Under the pieces are notes generated by a model. The model was not told where the DNA came from. It made no database searches and saw nothing but the letters and a program-made list of their open reading frames with translations. Positions 18,749-25,929 of a stretch of 30,355 nucleotides of DNA are shown here, piece by piece. Positions within the stretch are counted from its first letter, which is position 1; every line of letters starts with the position of its first letter. Made by a program: the position numbers and the translations under genes. This stretch comes from a virus: IMG/VR virus record IMGVR_UViG_3300038441_001850, positions 1-30,355 of that record. One strand, given 5' to 3'.

Positions 18749-20157
18749 GCCGTCGGGATGGAGGACACCCGGAGCATGAGGCGGACGGCCCGGTCCACCT
18801 CCTGGTCGATGGTGACGCGGTAGTTGCCGTGGGGCAGCTCGGCGTAGGAGATGGGGTCGGCGTCCCAGTCCTTGACGAACCCCGCCAGGCGGCGCGGATC
18901 GCCGTCGCGCGTCACGATCACGGCCCGCTGCGCGTTGTCGATGGCCAGGATCGAGTGGGCCGGGAGGAATGGCACCAGCCATCCCGCCACCCGAACGTCA
19001 CCGGACCACAACCCCACCCGCACGTGCTCGGCATGATCGTCGTAGGCGGTGAGTTCGATGAGCGGAGCCGTCCGCGCCAGCATCCGGTACTCGGTGTTGT
19101 CCCACCACAGCGCCTCTCGCAGCCACTCGTCGGGCAGGTCGTAGGCGGGCAGCGGGGCGGGGCGGGTGAGCACGTTGGCCAGGTCCTGCAACCGGGTCTG
19201 GCCGGGGACGGCGAAGGGGTCATCGGGAACGGGGACCGGCTCGGTGGCGGTGGAGACGACAACGCCGCCGAAGGTTGTGGTGGAAGCGGCCGCTCCGGGC
19301 AGCGCGTGCTTAGCGGGGTCAGCCGCTACCAGGGTCAGCTCGAACTCGGCCAGGGCGCCCTGCGTGTACATGGCGGGGGCCTGGAGCACGTTCGGCCCCG
19401 ACGTGACCATGACGTTGTAGTACTGGCGCAGGTAGGGCACGACGCAGGCGTCGGCGCAGCACGACCACGGCGGGGGCCCGGCCGACAGCTGCTCGTAGAT
19501 GCGGGGCCACCAGCACCACTGCTCCACGGCCAGCGGGGGTCCGGCGACGAGGTCGGCGTAGGTCGACAGCCACCAGTTCTCCTTGCACGGCGGCCCCGGC
19601 GGAGCCAGTTCGCCGTAGGTGGCAGGCCAGCACGTGCCCATGGGGTCGGGGTCCTCGCACATGCACGGGCAGCAGTCGAAGAAGGTGAGGCTGTCGCCGA
19701 TACAGGGCTGGGTCGGGGTGGAGGCGAAGAAGTTGAGCCACTCCAGCCCGGCGGCCAGCGCGCAGTCGTCCACGGCGACGGCCAGGCAGCGCACGACGAG
19801 GGTGCGGGGGCCGAAGTAGGGCGGGCCGAGTACCCCGCCGTAGGTGACGGCGTTCTGCACGGTGACCGAGCGCGTGGCGGAGACGTCGCCCTGGACGTCG
19901 AGGCCGATCACGCCGAGGAAGCCCCAAGTGTCGGTGTTGTTCTCGTCGTACCACGGCGCCCGGTCCAGCGCCGGGCTCCGGTACTTCCCGCCGCCGGGGA
20001 GGACCTGGGCCGTGGTGGGGCAGTCCTCGCACTCCTGTAGCCAGCAGATGCCCATGTTGCGGGCGTAGGCGTAGGCGCGGGTGTTGTTGACGAGTTCAAC
20101 GAAGGAGCCGGTGGAGATGGGATTGCCCGTCCCGAGGGTGAGAAAGCCGGGGTACAC
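18745..20157 (-). CDS. Dit-like distal tail protein with Cys-rich insert (470 aa)
   Basis: Directly after the tape measure, where siphophages encode the distal tail (Dit) protein. The N-terminal part (TGSFVELVNNTRAYAYARNM to RTLVVRCLAVAVDDCALAAG) and the C-terminal beta part (AEHVRVGLWSGDVRVAGWLV, RVTIDQEVDRAVRLMLRVSS) suit a Dit ring. Between them, residues 152-238 hold 11 cysteines and three copies of a W-x(3)-Y-x(2)-L-x(2-3)-G-P-P motif (177-190, 196-208, 217-229). GTG 20157 is the start, with TAGGAG about 10 nt upstream. Dit is assigned from position; the insert has no known function. Confidence 0.65.
   Translation of the reverse strand: MYPGFLTLGTGNPISTGSFVELVNNTRAYAYARNMGICWLQECEDCPTTAQVLPGGGKYRSPALDRAPWYDENNTDTWGFLGVIGLDVQGDVSATRSVTVQNAVTYGGVLGPPYFGPRTLVVRCLAVAVDDCALAAGLEWLNFFASTPTQPCIGDSLTFFDCCPCMCEDPDPMGTCWPATYGELAPPGPPCKENWWLSTYADLVAGPPLAVEQWCWWPRIYEQLSAGPPPWSCCADACVVPYLRQYYNVMVTSGPNVLQAPAMYTQGALAEFELTLVAADPAKHALPGAAASTTTFGGVVVSTATEPVPVPDDPFAVPGQTRLQDLANVLTRPAPLPAYDLPDEWLREALWWDNTEYRMLARTAPLIELTAYDDHAEHVRVGLWSGDVRVAGWLVPFLPAHSILAIDNAQRAVIVTRDGDPRRLAGFVKDWDADPISYAELPHGNYRVTIDQEVDRAVRLMLRVSSIPTA
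19444..19704 (-). repeat. Cys-rich segment with triple W-Y-L-GPP repeat
   Basis: It codes for residues 152-238 of the Dit-like protein. Repeats at the protein level: WPATYGELAPPGPP, WLSTYADLVAGPP, WPRIYEQLSAGPP, spaced 19-21 residues, flanked by CCPCMC and WSCCADAC. DNA copies are diverged, so the repeats are old. Confidence 0.75.
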
Positions 20158-20167
20158 GGTTCGTCTC

Positions 20168-23100
20168 CTAGCTCGCCATGGCCGCGGCGCGATTGACGAT
20201 CTGCTGCGCCACCGCCGCCGGATCGGCTGATGTCGGCGTGATGTTCTGGTACACGTTCACCTGCTTGCCGACGGCATTGCCGGGGTTGCCGGTGGCATTG
20301 GTGGTGGGGACGCCGCGCAGCAACGCCGCCATCGAGCGCACGCTGGGGTCGACGAGGGACAGCGGGCGGTCGAGGGGGATGAGCGCCTCCCGGCCAGCCT
20401 CACCGATGATGGCGGGGGTGGCCGAGGTGAAGATGCCGCCCTCAGCCCCGAAGACGCCGAAGCCGGACGTAAAGGCGTGGCCGATGCCGCTGATGACGTC
20501 GCCCGGCGAGGGGATGAAATCCTTGATCCTGTCGAGGATTCTGCCGCCGACGGAGCCGATGCCGCTGACGATCTGGTTCACCAGCTCCACGCCCGCATTG
20601 AACAGCGCGCTGATGGAGCCCGATATCCAGCCCACGATGTCGCTGGGCAGGTTGGCGAAGAATGTGGTGATCCCGTGGACGGCACTGTTGACGCCGCTCA
20701 GGATCGTCTCGATGAACGAGGTACCGAGGGACAGCAACGCGCCGATACCGGCACTGGCGTAGCCCGCGGCGGTGCTGGGAAGCGAGGAGAAGAAGTCCCA
20801 CACCGCCGAAGCGGCAGCGGTGACACCGTCCGCCACCCAGCGGATCATCTGGTTCCCGAGGTCTTCCAGCGCGTGGTACGCGGCGATGGTGAAGCTGGCG
20901 GCCATGTCAGGCAACCCGGTGAACCACTCCCAGAGCGTGGGCGCCAGGCTGACGATGCCCTGGATCAACCACGTGATGAACTCACCGCCGAGTTCGACGA
21001 GGCGAACGGCCCCGCCGACCACGAGGCCAGCGGCGTAGAAGGGCAGCAGCAGCCACCACTCCGCCAGCTTCGGCAGACCCTGCGTGAGGCCCGTCACGAG
21101 CCAGTCGAGCATCTGGGAGCCGATGTCGAGGAAGGTCGAAGCAGCGGTCTGGAGGTAGCCGAGAATGGTGCTCGGCAGGTTGACGAAGAAGTCCGACACC
21201 GTCGTCCACGCTGATTGCAGCCCGGTCCAGATGTTCTGGACCAGCGAGCTCCCGAGGCCCTGCAGGAGGCTGTAGCCGTTGGCGATGGCGTCGACGATGG
21301 TCTGCGGCAGGTGGGAGAACCAGTCGACGACCGCCTGGAAGGCGCCGGGAAGTGCCTTGAGAAGCGCCGCGGCGAGCTTCTGAAAGCCGGTCTCCACGAA
21401 CGTGAGCGCCTTCGACACGCCCTCCAGCAGGGGCGTCAGTGGTTTGAGCACGAGGTTGATGAGCTTGAGGAGGATTTCCAGCAGCGGCGCGACGACGGGG
21501 AAGAGCAGGGCGGTGACCTCGACCCACCCGAGGAACGAACGCACGAGGATCGGCAGCAGGGGGACGAGGACCTTGACGACGGAGTCGAGAAGCTTCACCA
21601 GCTCGGGGATGAGCGGCTTGATCGCCGTGAACATCTCGTCGAAGGCCTTGGCCACGTCCGGCAGTACGGTGGCCAGCTCCTTGCCGAAGGCATCGACCAG
21701 GGGCTGGAGCGAGGGCAAGAGGGCGGCCAGCGCCTTGGCGAGAAGGTCGATGGCCTTGGCCAGGGTGTCGCCCATGACGGGCAGAAGGGGCCGGACCGCC
21801 TCCATCAGGTCGCCCAGCATCTTCACGATGGGGGGCAGGACGATGGCCAGCCCGTCGCCGATGGCCTTGACCACTGGGGTGAGGGCCTTGGCCAGGTCGC
21901 CGATGAGGCTCGCCAGCGGGGGCAGAAGGGGCTTGAGCGCGTCGACGGCCTGCAGCAGCTCCGTCCCGATGGCCGTCGCCAGCTTCTCGATCGTCGGCAG
22001 AACCGGGGTGATGGCCTTGGCGATGGCCGAGATGGCCTCTTCCAGGGCGGTCGAGATACCGGCCCGGCTGATGATGGCGAGAAGCTCGGCCACCACCGGC
22101 AGCGCGTCCCCGATGGCTTGGGTCAGCACGCCGAAGGAGTCGACAGCGGCGGGTGACGTGAGGTTCTTGAAGGCCCCCACGACCCCGTCCAGAATCGGCT
22201 TCAAGTCGGCCAGGATTTGCTTGCCCACCTCGAAGAAGTGCAGGAGGGCTGCCTGACCATCGGGCGTGTTCAGCCACTCGTTCCACTTGCCGACGATGTC
22301 CGAGAGCGCGCGCACCAGGCCGCTGCCGGAGTCAGCTCCCGCCTGGAAGATGGTGAACAGCAGCTTTCCGACGTTCTTCAGCAGGTCCCACCAGGTCGAC
22401 AGCGCGGTGAGGCCGTCTTGGAGGAACTGATTGATGCCGCCGGTCTGCTGGCCCGCCTGGACCATGGCCAGCAGGCTGTCGGCCGCGTTCTTCAGCATCC
22501 CGGCCAGACGCTCGGCCGCCGGGGTGGCCGCCTCGATGAAGGGCTGGATGGTGGAAACGACGGAGGCCACGGCCTGGCTCAAGCTGTCCATGGCGGGGGT
22601 GAGATTGGTCACCAAGGACTTGAAGTCGATGCCCTCCAGAGCGGTAATAACGTCCTTGGCGAAGGTGTTGGCCTGTCCGGCGGCGACCACCAGCGCGTCG
22701 CCCATATTCTTGATGAGGGGGGTGGCACCAGCCAGCACGTCGGCCATGCCCGAGAACAGGGCCTCCTGCGTGTCCCGCTGGATTCCACCGAGTGTGTCCT
22801 GCAGCCCCACGAAGGCCGTCGCGGTGGCGGCCGCCGACGGGCTCAGTTCCTTCAGCGCGTTGGTGATCTCCTCGGCCTGTGCGTTGAAGGCCCGTCCCTC
22901 CTTCTGCGCCGTCTTCCACTCGGTGCGAACGGCCTTGAAGGCGGTGGTCATGCCCTGCGAGCCGACGATGACCGCGCTCAGGGCGCCGCCGAGGCCGAAC
23001 ACCAGAGGCGTGGCGGCGCCCGCCGCCGCGCCCAGAGCCTGGAAGGCGGAGCCCGCCACCTGGGCAGCGACGGAGGCCAGGCTCTGCGCGAGGAGGGCGA

Positions 23101-23812
23101 TCGGCTCACTGAGGAAGGCGATGGCTCCGGCGATGGCCTGCTCCCTCAGACTCAGGCCGCTGAGGAACCCCCCGCCGTAGCTCTTCCCGCCCTCGTTGCC
23201 CGCCTTCGCCAGGTCGGCCTTGGCCTTCTCCAGGGTTGGCTCGTCGAGCGAGACCCCGATCTCGGCCTCGGCCGCGTGCCCGGCGAAGGCGGCCTTCAAC
23301 CGGGCCTTGATCGACTCGATCTCCGGTCCCAGGTTCTCGGCGATGGAGACGGCAACGTTGCCCCGCACCAATGCCAGACGGGCGTGTATCTCCTCCAGGG
23401 CGGCCCGGAGCTGGACAGAGTCGACCTCCGCCCCGATGGGCACGTCGACCTCGGAGATGGCCGCCCGCAGCTCGGCCAGCACGTCGGCCATCTTCCGGTC
23501 GTTGATCTCCGGGCTGAGTCGTAGGTCCAGCTCCTGCGCCCGAAGCTCGGCCTGGAGCCGCTTCAGGTCAGCCCGGAGCCGTGAGTCCTCGATGCCGATG
23601 TCGACGGCGATCCCCGACAGCGCCCGGTCGATCTTGGAGCGCACCCGGGCAAGGGCTTGGTCAAGCTTCTGCTTGCCAATGTCGCCCAGCTTCTCGTCGA
23701 TCTTCCGCTTGGCCTCTTCACCGGCGATGGTGGCCGCCGCGGTGAGCTTCGCCTTCAGCTGCGACGTGTCGGCATCGACCGTGACTTCGATGGAGCCGAC
23801 CGACCGGGCCAT
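20168..23812 (-). CDS. Tape measure protein (1214 aa)
   Basis: The longest gene, placed right after the assembly chaperones. It sets tail length; at about 0.15 nm per residue it predicts a tail near 180 nm. N-terminal helices (residues 1-230) include LKAKLTAAATIAGEEAKRKI. A hydrophobic patch follows (about 235-305, EQAIAGAIAFLSEPIALLAQ and SAFQALGAAAGAATPLVFGL), usual in tape measures. The middle is a long helical rod of Pro-punctuated segments (LPPLASLIGDLAKALTPVVK). Residues 828-1091 are six repeats of exactly 44 residues. The C-terminus has the common EGGIFTSATPAIIGEAGREA tail-tip motif. ATG 23812 follows the chaperone stop by 3 nt. Confidence 0.95.
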   Translation of the reverse strand: MARSVGSIEVTVDADTSQLKAKLTAAATIAGEEAKRKIDEKLGDIGKQKLDQALARVRSKIDRALSGIAVDIGIEDSRLRADLKRLQAELRAQELDLRLSPEINDRKMADVLAELRAAISEVDVPIGAEVDSVQLRAALEEIHARLALVRGNVAVSIAENLGPEIESIKARLKAAFAGHAAEAEIGVSLDEPTLEKAKADLAKAGNEGGKSYGGGFLSGLSLREQAIAGAIAFLSEPIALLAQSLASVAAQVAGSAFQALGAAAGAATPLVFGLGGALSAVIVGSQGMTTAFKAVRTEWKTAQKEGRAFNAQAEEITNALKELSPSAAATATAFVGLQDTLGGIQRDTQEALFSGMADVLAGATPLIKNMGDALVVAAGQANTFAKDVITALEGIDFKSLVTNLTPAMDSLSQAVASVVSTIQPFIEAATPAAERLAGMLKNAADSLLAMVQAGQQTGGINQFLQDGLTALSTWWDLLKNVGKLLFTIFQAGADSGSGLVRALSDIVGKWNEWLNTPDGQAALLHFFEVGKQILADLKPILDGVVGAFKNLTSPAAVDSFGVLTQAIGDALPVVAELLAIISRAGISTALEEAISAIAKAITPVLPTIEKLATAIGTELLQAVDALKPLLPPLASLIGDLAKALTPVVKAIGDGLAIVLPPIVKMLGDLMEAVRPLLPVMGDTLAKAIDLLAKALAALLPSLQPLVDAFGKELATVLPDVAKAFDEMFTAIKPLIPELVKLLDSVVKVLVPLLPILVRSFLGWVEVTALLFPVVAPLLEILLKLINLVLKPLTPLLEGVSKALTFVETGFQKLAAALLKALPGAFQAVVDWFSHLPQTIVDAIANGYSLLQGLGSSLVQNIWTGLQSAWTTVSDFFVNLPSTILGYLQTAASTFLDIGSQMLDWLVTGLTQGLPKLAEWWLLLPFYAAGLVVGGAVRLVELGGEFITWLIQGIVSLAPTLWEWFTGLPDMAASFTIAAYHALEDLGNQMIRWVADGVTAAASAVWDFFSSLPSTAAGYASAGIGALLSLGTSFIETILSGVNSAVHGITTFFANLPSDIVGWISGSISALFNAGVELVNQIVSGIGSVGGRILDRIKDFIPSPGDVISGIGHAFTSGFGVFGAEGGIFTSATPAIIGEAGREALIPLDRPLSLVDPSVRSMAALLRGVPTTNATGNPGNAVGKQVNVYQNITPTSADPAAVAQQIVNRAAAMAS
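20540..21331 (-). repeat. Six tandem 44-residue (132-bp) repeats in the tape measure
   Basis: Residues 828-871, 872-915, 916-959, 960-1003, 1004-1047 and 1048-1091. Each starts with an aromatic pair (WF, FF, WW, WF, FF, FF at positions 4-5), has LP at 8-9, an aromatic or hydrophobic at 15, a G near 27, and a G at 37. No insertion or deletion breaks the 44-residue register. Confidence 0.85.
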
Positions 23813-23815
23813 CAG

Positions 23816-24160
23816 CTAGTCCCCGGTCCGGCCACCACCATCGGGCGATGGTACGCCCTGGCCCGGCGGGGCAGCGGCCTTGGGCTGCATGCTCATGGCG
23901 GCAGCGAAGGCCATGAAGCTCTCGCCGTCCCGATCGAGGTCCACCTCAGTGACGAGGGCGGTGCCTGGGGGCGGGCGGTTCAGCTCGAAGTCGAACCGCT
24001 CGGCGTCCTTGGCTCGCTGCACGGCCCACCAGTAGATCACGTTGAACCACGACTGCGGGCTGAGCGCCCACAGGTCTACCCCGTGGTAACTGGCCTCGCC
24101 GTCGATCGCTTCCCAGTAGGCGTCCGCGATGGCGACGAGGCGGGCGCAGGTGTAGTAGGG
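23816..24160 (-). CDS. Tail assembly chaperone, frameshifted (T) extension
   Basis: This frame has no start of its own and is reached by a -1 shift from the G frame. Product after the shift: PYYTCARLVAIADAYWEAID, WALSPQSWFNVIYWWAVQRA, RFDFELNRPPPGTALVTEVD and a Pro/Gly tail. The combined GT protein would be about 217 residues, made at low level, and binds the tape measure during tail assembly, as in lambda gpGT. No classic X-XXY-YYZ slippery heptamer is in the overlap. The best site is CCT at 24159-24157, where a Pro tRNA can re-pair with CCC one base back. The stop lies 3 nt before the tape measure ATG. Confidence 0.75.
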   Translation of the reverse strand, partial: PYYTCARLVAIADAYWEAIDGEASYHGVDLWALSPQSWFNVIYWWAVQRAKDAERFDFELNRPPPGTALVTEVDLDRDGESFMAFAAAMSMQPKAAAPPGQGVPSPDGGGRTGD

Positions 24161-24468
24161 CGGGCGGACCACTCCTCCATGAGCCCTTGGATCAGATCGA
24201 CCACGATCTCCACGTCCACGCCGTCCTGCAGGTCGGCGCGGATGACGGCGAAGTCCTCCTCGTCCATGACGGCGGCGAGGAAGTCGAACAGGGCGGCCAG
24301 CGAGCTGAGCTGCACCCGGCCGTCGACCATGGACGACAGCAGGAGCGCGAGCTGACCGCTGGCCGGGGCGTGGGCTGTGAGCACCTCGTCGTCCCATTGG
24401 AACTGGATGTCGACGGCGTTGGGCACGGCCGCCTTGCCCCGATGGGCGGCGGTGGAGAACTGGCGCAT
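24076..24468 (-). CDS. Tail assembly chaperone (G protein)
   Basis: A 130-residue protein, MRQFSTAAHRGKAAVPNAVD, HAPASGQLALLLSSMVDGRV, FDFLAAVMDEEDFAVIRADL, EIVVDLIQGLMEEWSARPTT. Acidic, helical, made in large amounts, and placed just before the tape measure: the G half of the conserved G/GT pair. A strong AGGAGGTC site (complement of 24476-24483) lies upstream of ATG 24468, fitting high expression. The last 27 or so codons overlap the -1 frame and look non-conserved. Confidence 0.85.
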   Translation of the reverse strand: MRQFSTAAHRGKAAVPNAVDIQFQWDDEVLTAHAPASGQLALLLSSMVDGRVQLSSLAALFDFLAAVMDEEDFAVIRADLQDGVDVEIVVDLIQGLMEEWSARPTTPAPASSPSRTPTGKRSTARPVTTG

Positions 24469-24492
24469 GGTGGGACCTCCTGGCGGCGCACT

Positions 24493-24918
24493 CTAGATGT
24501 GGCCGGGGAGCACGTAGCGAGCTGCGTCGCGCAGGATGTGCTGACCGGGGCGGCCGCTGGTGAAGCGCACCACCTTGGTCTCGCCTTCCCACACCGTCCA
24601 CGAGAAGCGCTGGTACCCGACGACGCCGCTGCGCCCGAACTCCACGATGTCGGCGTGGGGCGCGGAGTTGACGATGTGGGCCCGGACCCGGTGGCCGTTG
24701 GAACCGACGCGCGTCCACGAGAAGCTGGCCTTGTAGAGGCCGCGCCGAGGGGCCCGGTGCAACTCGTTCAACGGGTCGTTGATAGGAGCGGCGGCCTGGG
24801 CGAGGCGCTCGATCTCGTTGGCGGTCTCGTCCCGCCACTCGTACACGCCCCCGCCCGGCGTGTTCAGGGCCGAGATGATGAGGCCGTCCTCGATGCGGAC
24901 CTGGACGTCAGAGGCCAA
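24493..24918 (-). CDS. HK97 gp10-like tail completion protein (141 aa)
   Basis: From TTG 24918: MASDVQVRIEDGLIISALNT, YKASFSWTRVGSNGHRVRAH, NSAPHADIVEFGRSGVVGYQ, SGRPGQHILRDAARYVLPGH. The 'A..A..VEFG......F......GQHILRDA' pattern matches gp10-like proteins of the head-tail junction. It overlaps the previous gene by 11 nt and lies 24 nt before the chaperone start. No major tail tube gene lies between this gene and the chaperones, which is unusual. Confidence 0.6.
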   Translation of the reverse strand: MASDVQVRIEDGLIISALNTPGGGVYEWRDETANEIERLAQAAAPINDPLNELHRAPRRGLYKASFSWTRVGSNGHRVRAHIVNSAPHADIVEFGRSGVVGYQRFSWTVWEGETKVVRFTSGRPGQHILRDAARYVLPGHI

Positions 24919-25420
24919 GGTAGGCCACCCAGAATCCGCCCACGCAGCCTCCGGCGGGGCCGATGGGTTGGTAGCGCTCGACGGCGATCTGCGGAGCGTC
25001 GCAACACAGTAGGGCCCGGTAAATGGCCTCGGCGTCGGCCATCTGGTTCAGGGTCACCTCGCCCATTCCCTCGGCGTCGACGGGGGTGCCGTCCTCGGGC
25101 ACCGGCATGCACCGCACGCATCCCGCCTCCACCTGCCACGCCAGGGTCCGCACGCAGGGGCGGCCGTCGAGGATGGGGATGGGGAAGGTGTCGACGGGGG
25201 CGATCCCCGCCACCCGCACCCAGGCGCTCCCGCATCGTCCGTCGCCGCACCCCTCGCAGTACTCCAGGCTCACGTCGAACCCCGGCACCAGCGAGCACGA
25301 GCACAGCGGCCCGGCCCCACCGTTCCACTCCAGCTCGTTGCACAGGCAATCGGCCAACGCCGACAGGTAGGGCATGATCGTCGATGTGGTTGGCAGGATG
25401 ATCGGGTGGGTGACGGTCAT
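24908..25420 (-). CDS. Cys-rich neck-type structural protein (170 aa)
   Basis: MTVTHPIILPTTSTIMPYL, ADCLCNELEWNGGAGPLCSC, YCEGCGDGRCGSAWVRVAGI, VRCMPVPEDGTPVDAEGM, IYRALLCCDAPQIAVERYQP, GGCVGGFWVAYLGL. Fifteen cysteines. I recall the pattern 'ADCLC.EL......C.C.LVPG....YC..C....AWVR' from many actinophages, where it sits between capsid and tail genes. A role at the head-tail neck or as tail terminator is likely but not proven. ATG 25420 overlaps the TIG-protein stop. Confidence 0.6.
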   Translation of the reverse strand: MTVTHPIILPTTSTIMPYLSALADCLCNELEWNGGAGPLCSCSLVPGFDVSLEYCEGCGDGRCGSAWVRVAGIAPVDTFPIPILDGRPCVRTLAWQVEAGCVRCMPVPEDGTPVDAEGMGEVTLNQMADAEAIYRALLCCDAPQIAVERYQPIGPAGGCVGGFWVAYLGL

Positions 25421-25929
25421 GACAGGGTGAAGTGGAACAGCATCGGCTCGGAGGACTCGGCCCCGGTGCGCACGATGACGGGGACCGAGACGGCCTGGGT
25501 CCACGAGGCGGGCGAGACGTACATCCGCAGATTGGTGGTGTCGACGTAGGCCGTGGGCACGTCGACGTTGTTCCAGTTGATGACGCTGGTCTCGTCGAAG
25601 CCGGTCCCGTGAACGTTGAGGGTGAAGTCCGCCGACCCGCACACGGCGGTGTCGGGGACGAGGCCGACGACGGTGGGGCCCGACGACGGCGGCAGCGGTG
25701 CTCCCGCCTCCACCGCGGCGATGCGCTCGCGCAGCGTCTGGACCTCGCGGATGATGGTGGACAGGAGGCCGCCCATGTCGTAGCCCCGGCTGGCGGTCAG
25801 CTCCATGAAGGTGATGTGGGTGAAGTAGGGGCCGGTCCCCTCCGGGTCGTAGCTGCCATCCGTGGACGGCTGTATCTGCTCGATGATGTCCGACGCCACG
25901 GCCGGGTCGAGGGGGAGTAGTTCGCTCAT
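25417..25929 (-). CDS. IPT/TIG Ig-like domain structural protein (170 aa)
   Basis: It begins MSELLPLDPAVASDIIEQIQ, with a mixed helical N-terminus to about residue 80, including a short coiled region (IREVQTLRERIAAVEAG). The C-terminal 90 residues are an IPT/TIG Ig-like domain: PTVVGLVPDTAVCGSADFTL, VHGTGFDETSVINWNNVDVP, VSPASWTQAVSVPVIVRTG. Ig-like domains decorate capsids and tail tubes and may bind carbohydrate. It could be a tail tube decoration or a neck protein; it overlaps both neighbours by 4 nt. Confidence 0.65.
   Translation of the reverse strand: MSELLPLDPAVASDIIEQIQPSTDGSYDPEGTGPYFTHITFMELTASRGYDMGGLLSTIIREVQTLRERIAAVEAGAPLPPSSGPTVVGLVPDTAVCGSADFTLNVHGTGFDETSVINWNNVDVPTAYVDTTNLRMYVSPASWTQAVSVPVIVRTGAESSEPMLFHFTLS

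Noticed and set aside
20477-23524. Long plus-strand frames opposite the tape measure
   Set aside because: Composition (Gly, Arg, Asp, Gln) mirrors the antisense of a Leu/Ala-rich gene; no ribosome sites and no domains.
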